From NCBI GenBank assembly GCA_020723345.1, contig DYJA01000004.1, positions 62,001 to 126,000 on the forward strand: DNA of 64,000 bases, in the 5' to 3' direction. The DNA is from Candidatus Aquidulcis sp. Its GTDB lineage: Bacteria > Chloroflexota > Anaerolineae > UBA4142. The translations under genes were made by a program, and so were the position numbers. A model generated the notes under the pieces. It did not search any database. It was not told where the DNA came from and was given only the letters and a program-made list of their open reading frames with translations. How positions within the stretch are numbered: position 1 is the stretch's first letter; each line of letters starts with the position of its first letter. This document shows positions 6,532 to 15,502 of this stretch, one piece after another.

Positions 6532-8298
6532 ATGAAACTCTCTCATCATTTCGGTATGACCTTGCGCGAAGCGCCCGCGGGCGCGGAGGCGATCAGCGCG
6601 CAACTTCTTTTGCGCGCGGCGTACATTCGCCAACTGGGGCAAGGATTGTTTTCGTACTTGCCGCTCGCCAAACGCGCACTCGCCAAAATCGAAAATATCA
6701 TCCGCGAGGAAATGAACGCGATCGGCGGACAAGAGATGACGATGCCGGTCGTACATCCCGCCGAAGTGTGGCAGGCGACCGGTCGCTGGTACGCGATTGG
6801 CGCGGAGATGGCGCGATTCAAAGATCGCAAAGAGCGCGACATGGTGCTTGCGATGACGCACGAAGAAGTCGTCGCCGATTTGTGCAAGACCGAAATCCAA
6901 TCGTACAAGCAATTGCCGCAACTCGTCTATCACATCCAAACGAAATTTCGCGACGATCCGCGTCCGCGCGCCGGTTTGATCCGCGTGCGCGAGTTCACGA
7001 TGAAAGATTCCTACTCGCTCGATCTCGACGACGCGGGACTCGACCAACAATATCGCGCGCACTATCAAGCGTACTTTAACATTTTCAATCGCTGCGGCGT
7101 TCCCAGCATCGCGGTCGGTTCCGATGTCGGCATGATGGGCGGCTCGCTCGCGCACGAGTACATGTACCTCACGCCGGTCGGCGAAGACACGCTCGTGCTG
7201 TGCAAGCAATGCGGCTACGCGGCGAATCGCCAAATCGCGCGCAGCGCGAAACGCGCCGCCGCGCCGGAACAACTCAAGCCAACCGAAAAAGTCGCGACGC
7301 CGAATTGCAAGACGATTGAAGAACTCGCGAATTTGCTCGGCGTGCCGAAAAGCAAAACCGCGAAAGCCGTGTTTATGATCGCGGGACACGAAGAGGAAAA
7401 GGGGACGCGCGAAGAATTTGTGTTCGCGGTGATTCGTGGCGAAATGGAAGTGAACGAAACGAAACTCGCGAACGCGCTCAAAGCCGATTGGCTGCGCCCG
7501 GCAACCGACGAGGAAATTCGCGCGGTCGGCGCGACGCCGGGGTACGCCTCGCCGATTGGTTTGAAAAACGTGACGATCATCGTCGACGATTCGATTCCCG
7601 CGTCGCCGAACCTGGTCGCGGGCGCGAACGACGAGGGTTATCACTTGCTCAACACGAATGTGCCGCGCGATTACACGCCGACGATTGTCGCGGACATCGC
7701 GGCGGCGAGCGACGGCGACGCGTGCATCAACTGCGGCAACGCGCTGTACACCGCGCGCGGCGTCGAGGTCGGCAACATTTTCAAACTCGGCACGCGCTAT
7801 TCGGCGGCGATCAGCGCGACGTACCGCGACGCGGACGGAAACGAAAAGCCGATTGTGATGGGCTCGTACGGCATCGGCTCCGGGCGTTTGCTCGCGTGCG
7901 TCGCGGAAGAGCATCACGACGAGCGCGGCTTGGTTCTACCAATCACCGTCGCGCCGTACCACGTCCATCTTGTTTCGCTCGCCGGGAACGACGCGGCGAT
8001 CAATGACGCGGCGGAACGCGTTTACCGCGCGCTCCTCGCCGCGAACGTCGAAGTGTTGTACGATGATCGCGCGGAAAGTCCCGGCGTAAAATTCGCGGAC
8101 GCGGATCTAATCGGTCTGCCGATTCGATTGACGGTGAGCAGCCGATCGCTGCAAGCCGGTGGCGTCGAAATGAAACGACGCGACCGGGAAGATCGCGTCG
8201 TCATCGCCGAAAAAGATTTGATCGCGCGCGTGCAAGCGGAAATGAAAATCCTCTTCGACGGAATCGCGGCGAAAGTGGTACCCGTTCCGTTCAAATAA
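6532..8298 (+). CDS. proS: Prolyl-tRNA synthetase (bacterial type with editing domain)
   Basis: A 588-residue class II synthetase that charges tRNA-Pro. Residues 1-~220 carry the catalytic fold (RQLGQGLFSYLPLAKRAL; motif 2 region TKFRDDPRPRAGLIRVREF). Residues ~230-400 are the YbaK-type INS editing domain that removes mis-charged Ala (NLLGVPKSKTAKAVFMIAG). The catalytic fold resumes with GSYGIGSGRLLACVAEEHHD (motif 3), and an anticodon-binding domain ends the protein. An in-frame start at 6454 lies inside the upstream repeat. The ATG at 6532 has a GAGG upstream and matches the family N-terminus (MKLSHHFGMTLREAPAGAE). It overlaps the convergent GH38 gene by 8 bases. Confidence 0.93.
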   Translation: MKLSHHFGMTLREAPAGAEAISAQLLLRAAYIRQLGQGLFSYLPLAKRALAKIENIIREEMNAIGGQEMTMPVVHPAEVWQATGRWYAIGAEMARFKDRKERDMVLAMTHEEVVADLCKTEIQSYKQLPQLVYHIQTKFRDDPRPRAGLIRVREFTMKDSYSLDLDDAGLDQQYRAHYQAYFNIFNRCGVPSIAVGSDVGMMGGSLAHEYMYLTPVGEDTLVLCKQCGYAANRQIARSAKRAAAPEQLKPTEKVATPNCKTIEELANLLGVPKSKTAKAVFMIAGHEEEKGTREEFVFAVIRGEMEVNETKLANALKADWLRPATDEEIRAVGATPGYASPIGLKNVTIIVDDSIPASPNLVAGANDEGYHLLNTNVPRDYTPTIVADIAAASDGDACINCGNALYTARGVEVGNIFKLGTRYSAAISATYRDADGNEKPIVMGSYGIGSGRLLACVAEEHHDERGLVLPITVAPYHVHLVSLAGNDAAINDAAERVYRALLAANVEVLYDDRAESPGVKFADADLIGLPIRLTVSSRSLQAGGVEMKRRDREDRVVIAEKDLIARVQAEMKILFDGIAAKVVPVPFK

Positions 8299-11140
8299 CC
8301 GGCAGGACGATTTTGAGCGTCACAATTTCCTTGCCGCGTACCGACAGCGACACCTCACGCCCATCGCGCAAAGCGACGGGCGTGATTTCTTTTTCATTCA
8401 AATCGACGCGCGCCGCGCGCGCGAACGCGCGCCAGAAACGCAGCGTGACCTCAATCGGCTGATCGCCGATGTTGTAACCGCGCACGATCAATCCGGCTCC
8501 GTCTTCGGCGGGCTTGATCGCGCTGATCACAAATTCGCGCGGCGTCGTCTCAATGAAACTTGCGGCGCGTGCGAGCGCGCCAGCGTGTGAACTCGTCGCG
8601 ACCGCGCGCAGCGGCGCGGCAAACGCGTGCGCGTCGACAAACGCGCTGCGCCAATCGCCTTGCGCCGGAATCAACGCGTACTCGAATTGATGCGCGCCGA
8701 TTTCCTGCGCGCCCGGCGTTTCGAGCGCGGGACCCGCGTGATTCGACCGCGTCGCCAGATCGTCGCGCGACAACCAACCGACGCAGCGCAAAAGCGTGAG
8801 CGCGAGCGTCGTGCCTTGCGGATCGCGGCGCGCTTCGTACTCCGGCAAACCGCGCGCCGCCAACGTCAATCCCAGTTTGCCATCGCTGATCGAAACGAAA
8901 TTCTGCATCGGCGCTTCGGGACGCGGTTGCTCGATCCAGTCGCGCGTGTTTTGCGGCAGATCGAGCGCGCGCCGGACGACGTCGAACGCTTGCTCCGCGT
9001 CGGCGTACGCGGTGACAATCGGCGACGGAAATTCGACGCGCAGGCGGTGATCGCGCGCCGCGTTTTCCACGCGCGTTTGGAAATCGACGCGGCGCACGCC
9101 CGGATAAAGCGAGACGATTGTTTCGATCTTGGCGTCTACCGTTTCCTGCGCACGACCGGTGCGGTCGGCGGTCAATTCTTGTGGCAACGCGTAGCGCATC
9201 GAAATTCGCAGCGATTGTCGCGCCGCGCTTGTCTCGCTGACGATCTGCGGCGGCGCGGCGGGCTGACGAACGACGCGATCATTTTCGGGCGGACAATAGT
9301 TGTAGAGATCGCCCCGGTCGCCGCCATCGACGAAACGATTGATGCCGCGATAAACCGCGCCGGTCGACTTGTCCGTGATCGTCAGTGTGCCGTCGTCGCG
9401 ATCCGGTTCGACGCGATAGAATTCGTTTTCCAAGATCAACGACGGATCTGATGACGGAGATTTTGCCGCGCTGGAATTTATTTTCGACGCGCTGAAAGTT
9501 TTGTAGCCGAAACCGGGCACCGCGCGCGCGACGAGTTCGATTTCTAACTGCGCGGGCGAATGTCCGCGAATGTCGAAAAGCGCCGCCGGGTTTTCGGCGA
9601 CGATCTGCCGAAAGCGCGACAGCATCTGATCGAGCAGCGGCTGGCTGGGTTCGCCGTAGCGCGCGAGCGTCACGTCCACGCGAATCGGATTTTCGTCAGC
9701 GAAGATCGCGACCTCTTGAATCGCCATGCCGTTGATACGCCCCGCCTGCACCATCCCCAGCAATCCGCCGAGTGATTCGCCGCGCGCGCGCTTGTGGTAA
9801 TATTCTTGGACGCGCCGATTCAAGATTTGAAACGGCGCAACAGTTCCAGAATCATCCGTGATGCAAAAATCTTCCCGGTCGTTCGGCAGTTCGATTTGCG
9901 CGACGACGTGATCGGTGCGTGGACCCGCGCCGGGATTGAAGACGACGATGGGCGCGTTTGGCGCGTCGGCGCGCGTGTCAATCGCGGCGGCGATTTTCGC
10001 CAGACTCTCCGTGATAATCGGCTCGACGATTTGCTCGACCCAATCGAAGCGCAACGCCATTTCCGCGTGTGTCTGATCGACGCCGCAGCCGCAGACCGAA
10101 TCGTGCGGGTGGTTTTGGAGCAGGTACTTCCAAGCCAGGTTTAGAAGCTGGAAGTTGGAGGTTGGAGACGGGACCGCGGTTTTTCCAACTGCCGACTTCC
10201 AATTTCCAATTTCCCAAGCGGTTAGCGGCTCTGCCCATTTTTCGAGCAGCATTTGCGCGCGCGCGTTGCGCTGTTTGATCCACGTGCGCGTCGACGCGAC
10301 GCCGGGCAAAAGGTGATGCCGTTTGGGATTCCGCAACTCGCCGCGCACGACGCCGAGTTCGATTTTGCGTTCGGCGATTTCTTTTTGCGTCGCCGCGATG
10401 TACATCGGCAGCGACGCGTGGATGATTTCGACATCGCGAATCTGTTCGCGCGCGACGCGCAACAAGCGCGACAAATCCGCCCACGGCTCCATGTGATCGG
10501 TGCCGTTCAGAAGCAACAGGTTCGACGTGACCGCGTGCGGCGCGAGCGACTTGTACACTTTTTCGATGTTGCGGACAAAACTCGCGTCGTCATGCCCAAG
10601 CCACGCCGCGTTGTCGTAACTGTCGCGCAAGTAACACGCCAAAACGCGCGCGCCGTCGGATGCTTGCCATTGCAATTCGGTTGGCTCATCCGCCAAACCG
10701 CGCCGAAAAACCGCGACGTCGATCGACAAGCCGCGCAGAATTTGTGGCATCTGGCTGATGTGCCCGAACGGATCGGGGACATAGCCCACTGCCATCGTGT
10801 CGCCGAAGGCGCGCGCGTGGCGGATGCCGCGCGCAAGATTGCGAATGAGTGCCTCGCCGCTGACCAGAAATTCGTCGGGCAAAACGTACCAGGGACCGAT
10901 CTGCAATCTGCCCGCGCGGACGAGATCGCGCAGCGCTTGCTCGCGGTCGGGACGCACCTCCAGATAATCTTCGAGGACGATGGTTTGCCCATCGAGCAAA
11001 AAATATTTGTAATCGGGATCGGTCGCAAAAATGTCGAGTAGTTTGTCCACGCAGCGGATCAACCGCGCGCGATAAACTTGAAACGGCTCGTACCATTCGC
11101 GATCCCAGTGGGTATGTGAAACGACGTAGAGTTTTTGCAT
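8291..11140 (-). CDS. Alpha-mannosidase, glycoside hydrolase family 38
   Basis: A 949-residue retaining alpha-mannosidase. The N-terminal catalytic barrel opens with YVVSHTHWDREWYEPFQVYR (zinc His-x-Asp). GYVPDPFGHISQMPQILRG holds the catalytic Asp and a metal His, and QNHPHDSVCGCGVDQTH is the family block preceding the middle helical domain. The C-terminal half is beta-rich. There is no signal peptide, so it likely acts in the cytoplasm on imported oligosaccharides or glycoconjugates. Residues ~308-333 (EIGNWKSAVGKTAVPSPTSN and the following residues) come from an in-frame dispersed repeat (10141-10219). It is the last gene of a three-gene minus-strand operon, 33 bases after the GH28 gene. 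Confidence 0.9.
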   Translation of the reverse strand: MQKLYVVSHTHWDREWYEPFQVYRARLIRCVDKLLDIFATDPDYKYFLLDGQTIVLEDYLEVRPDREQALRDLVRAGRLQIGPWYVLPDEFLVSGEALIRNLARGIRHARAFGDTMAVGYVPDPFGHISQMPQILRGLSIDVAVFRRGLADEPTELQWQASDGARVLACYLRDSYDNAAWLGHDDASFVRNIEKVYKSLAPHAVTSNLLLLNGTDHMEPWADLSRLLRVAREQIRDVEIIHASLPMYIAATQKEIAERKIELGVVRGELRNPKRHHLLPGVASTRTWIKQRNARAQMLLEKWAEPLTAWEIGNWKSAVGKTAVPSPTSNFQLLNLAWKYLLQNHPHDSVCGCGVDQTHAEMALRFDWVEQIVEPIITESLAKIAAAIDTRADAPNAPIVVFNPGAGPRTDHVVAQIELPNDREDFCITDDSGTVAPFQILNRRVQEYYHKRARGESLGGLLGMVQAGRINGMAIQEVAIFADENPIRVDVTLARYGEPSQPLLDQMLSRFRQIVAENPAALFDIRGHSPAQLEIELVARAVPGFGYKTFSASKINSSAAKSPSSDPSLILENEFYRVEPDRDDGTLTITDKSTGAVYRGINRFVDGGDRGDLYNYCPPENDRVVRQPAAPPQIVSETSAARQSLRISMRYALPQELTADRTGRAQETVDAKIETIVSLYPGVRRVDFQTRVENAARDHRLRVEFPSPIVTAYADAEQAFDVVRRALDLPQNTRDWIEQPRPEAPMQNFVSISDGKLGLTLAARGLPEYEARRDPQGTTLALTLLRCVGWLSRDDLATRSNHAGPALETPGAQEIGAHQFEYALIPAQGDWRSAFVDAHAFAAPLRAVATSSHAGALARAASFIETTPREFVISAIKPAEDGAGLIVRGYNIGDQPIEVTLRFWRAFARAARVDLNEKEITPVALRDGREVSLSVRGKEIVTLKIVLPVI
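10141..10219. repeat. In-frame inverted repeat inside the GH38 gene
   Basis: The plus strand reads GAAGCTGGAAGTTGGAGGTT, then CCAACTGCCGACTTCC and CCAATTTCCAATTTCCC. These arms can pair, and the words match the ATTGGAGATTGGAGA element at 49218-49270. The insert replaces the usual linker before the QNHPHDS block and keeps the reading frame. Confidence 0.65.
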
Positions 11141-11173
11141 TGACGGATTCTTCCTTCGTTTGTAGTGAGCGAT

Positions 11174-12568
11174 TCATCGCTGATCGCCCGGCGCGTCACG
11201 CGGCTCAACTTGGAGCGCGGACTGATCGGGATGCGCGGCGGAACCTTTGAAATTCTCTATCTCCAAGCCGGTGACGCGATGCGCCGCGAGCGCTCTGCCG
11301 AAATACGCAGGACGCTGCGCGCCCCACACGACGCGACAGTTCCGCAAGATAATGTCATCCGCGTCGTGAATGAAAAAGCCAGCCGTCTCGCGCTGAATGA
11401 TTCCTTCGATGTCGCACGGGCGACGGTCGTACATCCCGCCCGGATAATCCGTCGTCTTGTCAATTTCGACGCGGACGTTTTCCAACAAGATTTCTTCGAT
11501 GCGACTCTCCGGACAACCGCCGATGTAAACGCCATTTTCGCTGCGGCACAAAATATTGTCGAAGCGAATATTGCGAACCTTGCCAATCGCGCCTTCCGTT
11601 TTTCCTCCGGGGAATCGGTGCAACGTTCCCGACGCGCGCTTGAACGCGGTGATGTAAATCGGCTCGGCTTTGCCCCACCACACATCGGCGAACAATCGCG
11701 ATTCGACGATGATGTCCGAAAAGAGCACGTCTTCGATGTTGCCTTCATCGCGATTCTGAATGCCCAAGCCGCGATTCGACGCGTTGACGACGCACGACGC
11801 GACGATAATGTTTCGCATCATGTCCACATTTTCGCTGCCGAGTTTGAGCGCGCACGAAGTCGACGTGAGGAGACAGCCGGTGATCGTAATGTTTTCGCAC
11901 GAACCGTATTCGGCGTAATCGCGCCGATTCTTGATGCAGATGCAATCGTCCGCCGATTCGATGTAGCAATTGCTAATCCGCACGTTGCGGCAATGATCGA
12001 TGTCGATGCCGTCGCAGTTGCGGACTTTGAGACTATTCAGAATGCGAACGCTGTGGATCAAGACATCCTGGCAACCGGCGGGATGCACGCACCAGTACGC
12101 CGCGTTCGCAAACGTGATTTGGCGGATCGTCACGTTGTGGCAGCCGATCAAAGTCAATAAATGCGGACGACGATCGATGCCATCGACAAATTTGTAATTG
12201 TAATGCGTCGGTTCTTCGCTCTCCATGAACTCGGTGCCGCGACCGTCAATCGTGCCGGTGCCGGTAATCGAGATGTGGTGCGCGCCGCGCGCGCTGATCC
12301 ACATCGAACCTTCCGACCAATTGTCGAAGGGCGATTCGGTGTACAGCGATTCATCCAAACTCGCGCGCAAGGTCGCGCTCGCTTCGACGCGCAAATCGAC
12401 GTACGATTTGAGTTGAAAGGGTCCGGTGACAAAGACGCTGCCGGTCGGCACGACGACGCGCCCGCCGCCGCTGGCATGACACCGATCGATGGTGCGTTGG
12501 ATCGCGTTCGCATTGTCGGTGATGCCGTCGCCGACCGCGCCGAACTCGACGATGTTGAAGGAAGGCAC
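11174..12568 (-). CDS. Glycoside hydrolase family 28 (polygalacturonase-like)
   Basis: A 464-residue right-handed beta-helix enzyme. The N-terminal block FGAVGDGITDNANAIQRTID is the family entry motif. The catalytic Asp set is visible as RNCDGIDIDHCRNV and SADDCICIKNR, and the C-terminal helix turns carry TSCALKLGSE and RGLGIQNRDEG in the place of the GHG and RIK motifs of classical pectinases. The missing GHG His suggests a divergent subfamily, possibly an exo-acting rhamno- or xylogalacturonan enzyme. It starts with GTG at 12568, overlapping the stop of the upstream methyltransferase by one base (TAGTG). There is no signal peptide. Confidence 0.85.
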   Translation of the reverse strand: MPSFNIVEFGAVGDGITDNANAIQRTIDRCHASGGGRVVVPTGSVFVTGPFQLKSYVDLRVEASATLRASLDESLYTESPFDNWSEGSMWISARGAHHISITGTGTIDGRGTEFMESEEPTHYNYKFVDGIDRRPHLLTLIGCHNVTIRQITFANAAYWCVHPAGCQDVLIHSVRILNSLKVRNCDGIDIDHCRNVRISNCYIESADDCICIKNRRDYAEYGSCENITITGCLLTSTSCALKLGSENVDMMRNIIVASCVVNASNRGLGIQNRDEGNIEDVLFSDIIVESRLFADVWWGKAEPIYITAFKRASGTLHRFPGGKTEGAIGKVRNIRFDNILCRSENGVYIGGCPESRIEEILLENVRVEIDKTTDYPGGMYDRRPCDIEGIIQRETAGFFIHDADDIILRNCRVVWGAQRPAYFGRALAAHRVTGLEIENFKGSAAHPDQSALQVEPRDAPGDQR

Positions 12569-13329
12569 TAGATTTTTCCTCGCCGGGTTTTTTCTTTGCG
12601 TGATTTCGTCTTTTCCATCACCACCGCGTATCCCGCTTCAAAATTCTCCAACGGAAAGACGCGCGCGAGTTCCCATTTTTCTTTCGCGGCGATTTGCATC
12701 AACTCGGTCGGCGCGAGCAAGAGCAAATCGAACCACGCGCCGCGCGCGCGATCGAAGATGAGCCGCAGTCGCAGTTGTCCGGGCGCGCGTCCGCGCGCGC
12801 TGTTCTGTTGCAAGTACGCGCGATGCGCCGGATTCGTCGTGCTGGGCTGGCGCGTCGTCGCAAGAATCCGTCCGCGCGGCGACGTGACGCGGTGTAGTTC
12901 GCGCAGCAACGCGCGCAATTTCGGCAGCGTGCCGCCGAGCCCCAGGTTGTTGCCGAACAAAATCGTCGTGTCGAATTCGCCGTCGCGGAAGGGCAACGCG
13001 CGGCACGCGTTTGCGACCCGCGCGTCTTGCACACCGCGCGCGCGCGCCAATTCGACGATGCGCGGCGACAGATCAAGCGCGGTGACGCGCAAGCCGCGTC
13101 GGTGCAGCGCAAGCGCGTGCCGTCCCGCGCCGCAGCCAATGTCCAAGACGCGTCCGCGCGCGAATTCCAGCGCGGCGCGTTCGTGCGCCGGAAAGTCGCG
13201 CGCGGTGGTGAAATACCACGCGACATCCTCGCGGCGCAGATAGCCGTCCTCGCGTTCGATCCACAAATCCGCGCGCCCGGTTTCGAAAAACTGCCACAGC
13301 GCGTCGGCAAACAAGTCCATCGGTTTCAT
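12568..13329 (-). CDS. Class I SAM-dependent methyltransferase
   Basis: About 253 residues. Motif I is VLDIGCGAGRHALALHRRG, followed by VTALDLSPRIVELARARG and the acidic/hydrophobic motif FDTTILFGNNLGLGG. The first methionine of the open frame is far upstream (13419). I chose the ATG at 13329 (MKPMDLFADALWQFF) because homologous sequence begins there; ATGs at 13341 and 13320 are alternatives. It is first in an operon with the GH28 and GH38 glycosidases. The substrate is unknown; a small molecule or sugar is as likely as anything else. Confidence 0.8.
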   Translation of the reverse strand: MKPMDLFADALWQFFETGRADLWIEREDGYLRREDVAWYFTTARDFPAHERAALEFARGRVLDIGCGAGRHALALHRRGLRVTALDLSPRIVELARARGVQDARVANACRALPFRDGEFDTTILFGNNLGLGGTLPKLRALLRELHRVTSPRGRILATTRQPSTTNPAHRAYLQQNSARGRAPGQLRLRLIFDRARGAWFDLLLLAPTELMQIAAKEKWELARVFPLENFEAGYAVVMEKTKSRKEKTRRGKI

Positions 13330-13361
13330 CCTGGCTTGCATTATATTCGGCTGCCGGATAA

Positions 13362-13390
13362 TTGCAAAGGAATTCGCATCGTGATATAAT
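13362..13390 (+). promoter_or_regulatory. Promoter for the shared-domain gene trio
   Basis: A -35-like TTGCAA (13362-13367) and a perfect TATAAT (13385-13390) are 17 bases apart. They lie in the divergent gap, 53 bases before the glycosidase-like start codon. Confidence 0.5.
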
Positions 13391-13442
13391 CTAATTGCTA
13401 CAGCCCAATGACCACGCACGCAATTTGCAGGGAGGTCTAGCC

Positions 13443-14654
13443 ATGCCGCAGTTGCCTACCCACATCTTTGGAATGCACGACCCCGGCGCCGAGTCGCTCT
13501 TTGCGAGCGCGGGCAGAACGGGTTGGGTCGTCGTCAGCGTTCAAGTCAATCCCCCGGATCACGATGGCGATTTTTCCGCGCTCGCCAGCGCGGGCGTGCG
13601 TCCCATCGTGCGCCTCAACAATGGCTATGGCGCTGCCGGTACGCTTCCCTTTGCCGCGCAGTACGACGCGTTCGCGCAGCAGTGCGCCGCGTTCGTCGCC
13701 GGAACGCAAGGCGCGCAAATTTGGGTGATCGGCAACGAAACGAATAGCGCGTGGGAACGCCCCGGTAATTCCGATGGCAACGGCGGCGAAGTGATCACAC
13801 CGGCGATGTACGCGCAATGTTTTGCGAAATGCCGCGCCGCGATCAAGAAACTCGCCGGTCACGCCGACGATTGGATTGTCCCCTCCGCGCCCGCGCCGTG
13901 GAATCCGCAAACGACGTACTCCGGCAATGCCAACGGCGATTGGGTGAAATATTTCCAGGACGTTTTGAATCAGTGTGTCGCGCTGAACGCCAAACCGGAC
14001 GCCATTTCGATTCACACGTACACGCACGGACTCGATCCAAGTCTCATCACGATCAATCATCCGATGGATCCGCCGTTTCAAAATCGCCAGTTTGAATTTC
14101 GCGCGTACCGCGATTTTCTCGGCGCGGTGCCGACCACGTTGAAATCACTGCCGGTCTTGATCACGGAAACGCAGGCGCAATTTTGGGAGAATCGCGATGT
14201 GGGATGGATTCGCGCGGCGTTCAAAGAGATCAACGACTGGAACGCGACGCAAACGAACCAGCCGATTCAAGCGCTCGTGCTGTTCCGCTGGCAAGACCTA
14301 CCCGGCGATCCGGACGGCTGGAGCATTTCGAATCGCAGCGCGCTCGTCAACGATTTCCGCGCCGCGCTGCAAAGCGATTATCGCGTCCGGCTGCCCGCGC
14401 AACCGCCGCCGCCGCCGCCCGATCCGTGCGCGACGGCTGCCATCGCCAAAGCCAAGACGTTGACTTGGATGCCGATCAACGATCAAGCCGCGCTCTACAA
14501 ATTCGCGCAAGCGAACAACCTGGGTTATCCGCAAACCGATGAATTTGATTTTACCTACAACAACGCCGGCTACATCGCTCAGGTTTTCAATCTCGGCATC
14601 GTGTACGTGAAAAAGGGCGACTGGGGCAACGTCAAGTGGGTGAAAAAAACGTAG
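13443..14654 (+). CDS. TIM-barrel glycosidase-like protein with novel C-terminal domain
   Basis: 403 residues. Residues 1-~315 look like a clan GH-A glycosidase barrel: the proposed acid/base is Glu99 in WVIGNETNSAW and the nucleophile is Glu242 in LPVLITETQAQFW, with DAISIHTYTHG between them. A proline linker (PAQPPPPPPDPCATA) leads to a ~65-residue C-terminal domain (residues ~338-403) that opens with TWMPINDQAALYKFAQANN and closes with YVKKGDWGNVKWVKK. The same domain ends the next two proteins. No signal peptide is visible. The ATG at 13443 follows GGGAGGT; an earlier in-frame start at 13395 has no ribosome site. Confidence 0.7.
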   Translation: MPQLPTHIFGMHDPGAESLFASAGRTGWVVVSVQVNPPDHDGDFSALASAGVRPIVRLNNGYGAAGTLPFAAQYDAFAQQCAAFVAGTQGAQIWVIGNETNSAWERPGNSDGNGGEVITPAMYAQCFAKCRAAIKKLAGHADDWIVPSAPAPWNPQTTYSGNANGDWVKYFQDVLNQCVALNAKPDAISIHTYTHGLDPSLITINHPMDPPFQNRQFEFRAYRDFLGAVPTTLKSLPVLITETQAQFWENRDVGWIRAAFKEINDWNATQTNQPIQALVLFRWQDLPGDPDGWSISNRSALVNDFRAALQSDYRVRLPAQPPPPPPDPCATAAIAKAKTLTWMPINDQAALYKFAQANNLGYPQTDEFDFTYNNAGYIAQVFNLGIVYVKKGDWGNVKWVKKT

Positions 14655-14675
14655 GACAAATTTCCAAATTTGTCC
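14654..14675. repeat. Small palindrome between trio genes
   Basis: GGACAAATTT and AAATTTGTCC are separated by CC, giving a 10-bp stem. It lies right after the first trio gene and could be an mRNA processing or stability hairpin. Confidence 0.7.
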
Positions 14676-14702
14676 AACAGGATTCGCCAAGGGGAGACTG
14701 AC

Positions 14703-15482
14703 ATGGCACTCGATTGGTGTCCGTTCGCAGTCAAACGCCCGATCAGCAGCGAAAATTTTTCGACCGGACGCGCCGGGCAGCAAGTCAAGGCGGTTGTGTT
14801 GCACATCGCGGCGGGACCGTTGAGCGCGGTCTTTCCGACGTTCAACAATCCGGCGCGCAAGGCATCCGCGCATTTTTGCGTCGGCAAAGATGGAGCCATC
14901 GAGCAGTACGTTTCGGTGAACGATACGGCGTACGGGAATGGCTTGGCGTGGAAAGATGGGCAATGGTACAAAACGCGCGCGGATGGCAGCATCGTTTTCA
15001 TCCAGCCGACGTGGCAAGACATTATTCCGCGCGTCAATCCAAATTTGTACACCGTCAGCGTCGAGCACGAGGGACAACCTGCCGACAAGTGGACGGACGC
15101 GATGTACGACGCGAACAATCGCTTGCTCCTGTGGCTTGCCGAGCAATTCGATCTCACGTACACGCCGCATCGTACGCTGATCGGTCACTACGAAATCGAT
15201 CCGGTGGACAAAGCGAGTTGCCCGGGACCGAACGTCGAGTACGATCGCATCGCGGCTGACCTCGCCGCGCTGATCGCCGCGCGCAAGTTGACCTGGATGC
15301 CGATCAACGATCAAGCCGCGTTGTACGAATTCGCGCAGGAAAACGATTTGGGTTATCCACAAACCGATGAGTTCGCCTTCACCCTCAAGAATGAGGCGTA
15401 CATCGCGCAGGTGTTCAACCTGGGAATTGTGTACGTGAAGAAGGATGATTGGGGCAACGTCAAGTGGGTGAAGAAGCAATGA
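14703..15482 (+). CDS. N-acetylmuramoyl-L-alanine amidase with shared C-terminal domain
   Basis: 259 residues. Residues ~20-190 are an Amidase_2/PGRP domain that cleaves the amide bond between MurNAc and the peptide stem. The zinc ligands are visible in KAVVLHIAAG (His), LIGHYEIDPVDKASCPGPN (His and Cys) and the ASAHFCVGKDG loop. Residues ~195-259 are the same C-terminal domain as in the flanking genes. No signal peptide is present, so export must be by another route (lysis, a holin or a contractile system) or the enzyme acts inside. A GGGGAGACTGAC ribosome site precedes it. Confidence 0.85.
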   Translation: MALDWCPFAVKRPISSENFSTGRAGQQVKAVVLHIAAGPLSAVFPTFNNPARKASAHFCVGKDGAIEQYVSVNDTAYGNGLAWKDGQWYKTRADGSIVFIQPTWQDIIPRVNPNLYTVSVEHEGQPADKWTDAMYDANNRLLLWLAEQFDLTYTPHRTLIGHYEIDPVDKASCPGPNVEYDRIAADLAALIAARKLTWMPINDQAALYEFAQENDLGYPQTDEFAFTLKNEAYIAQVFNLGIVYVKKDDWGNVKWVKKQ

Positions 15483-15502
15483 CAAACGGAGGAAGGTGAC
15501 AA

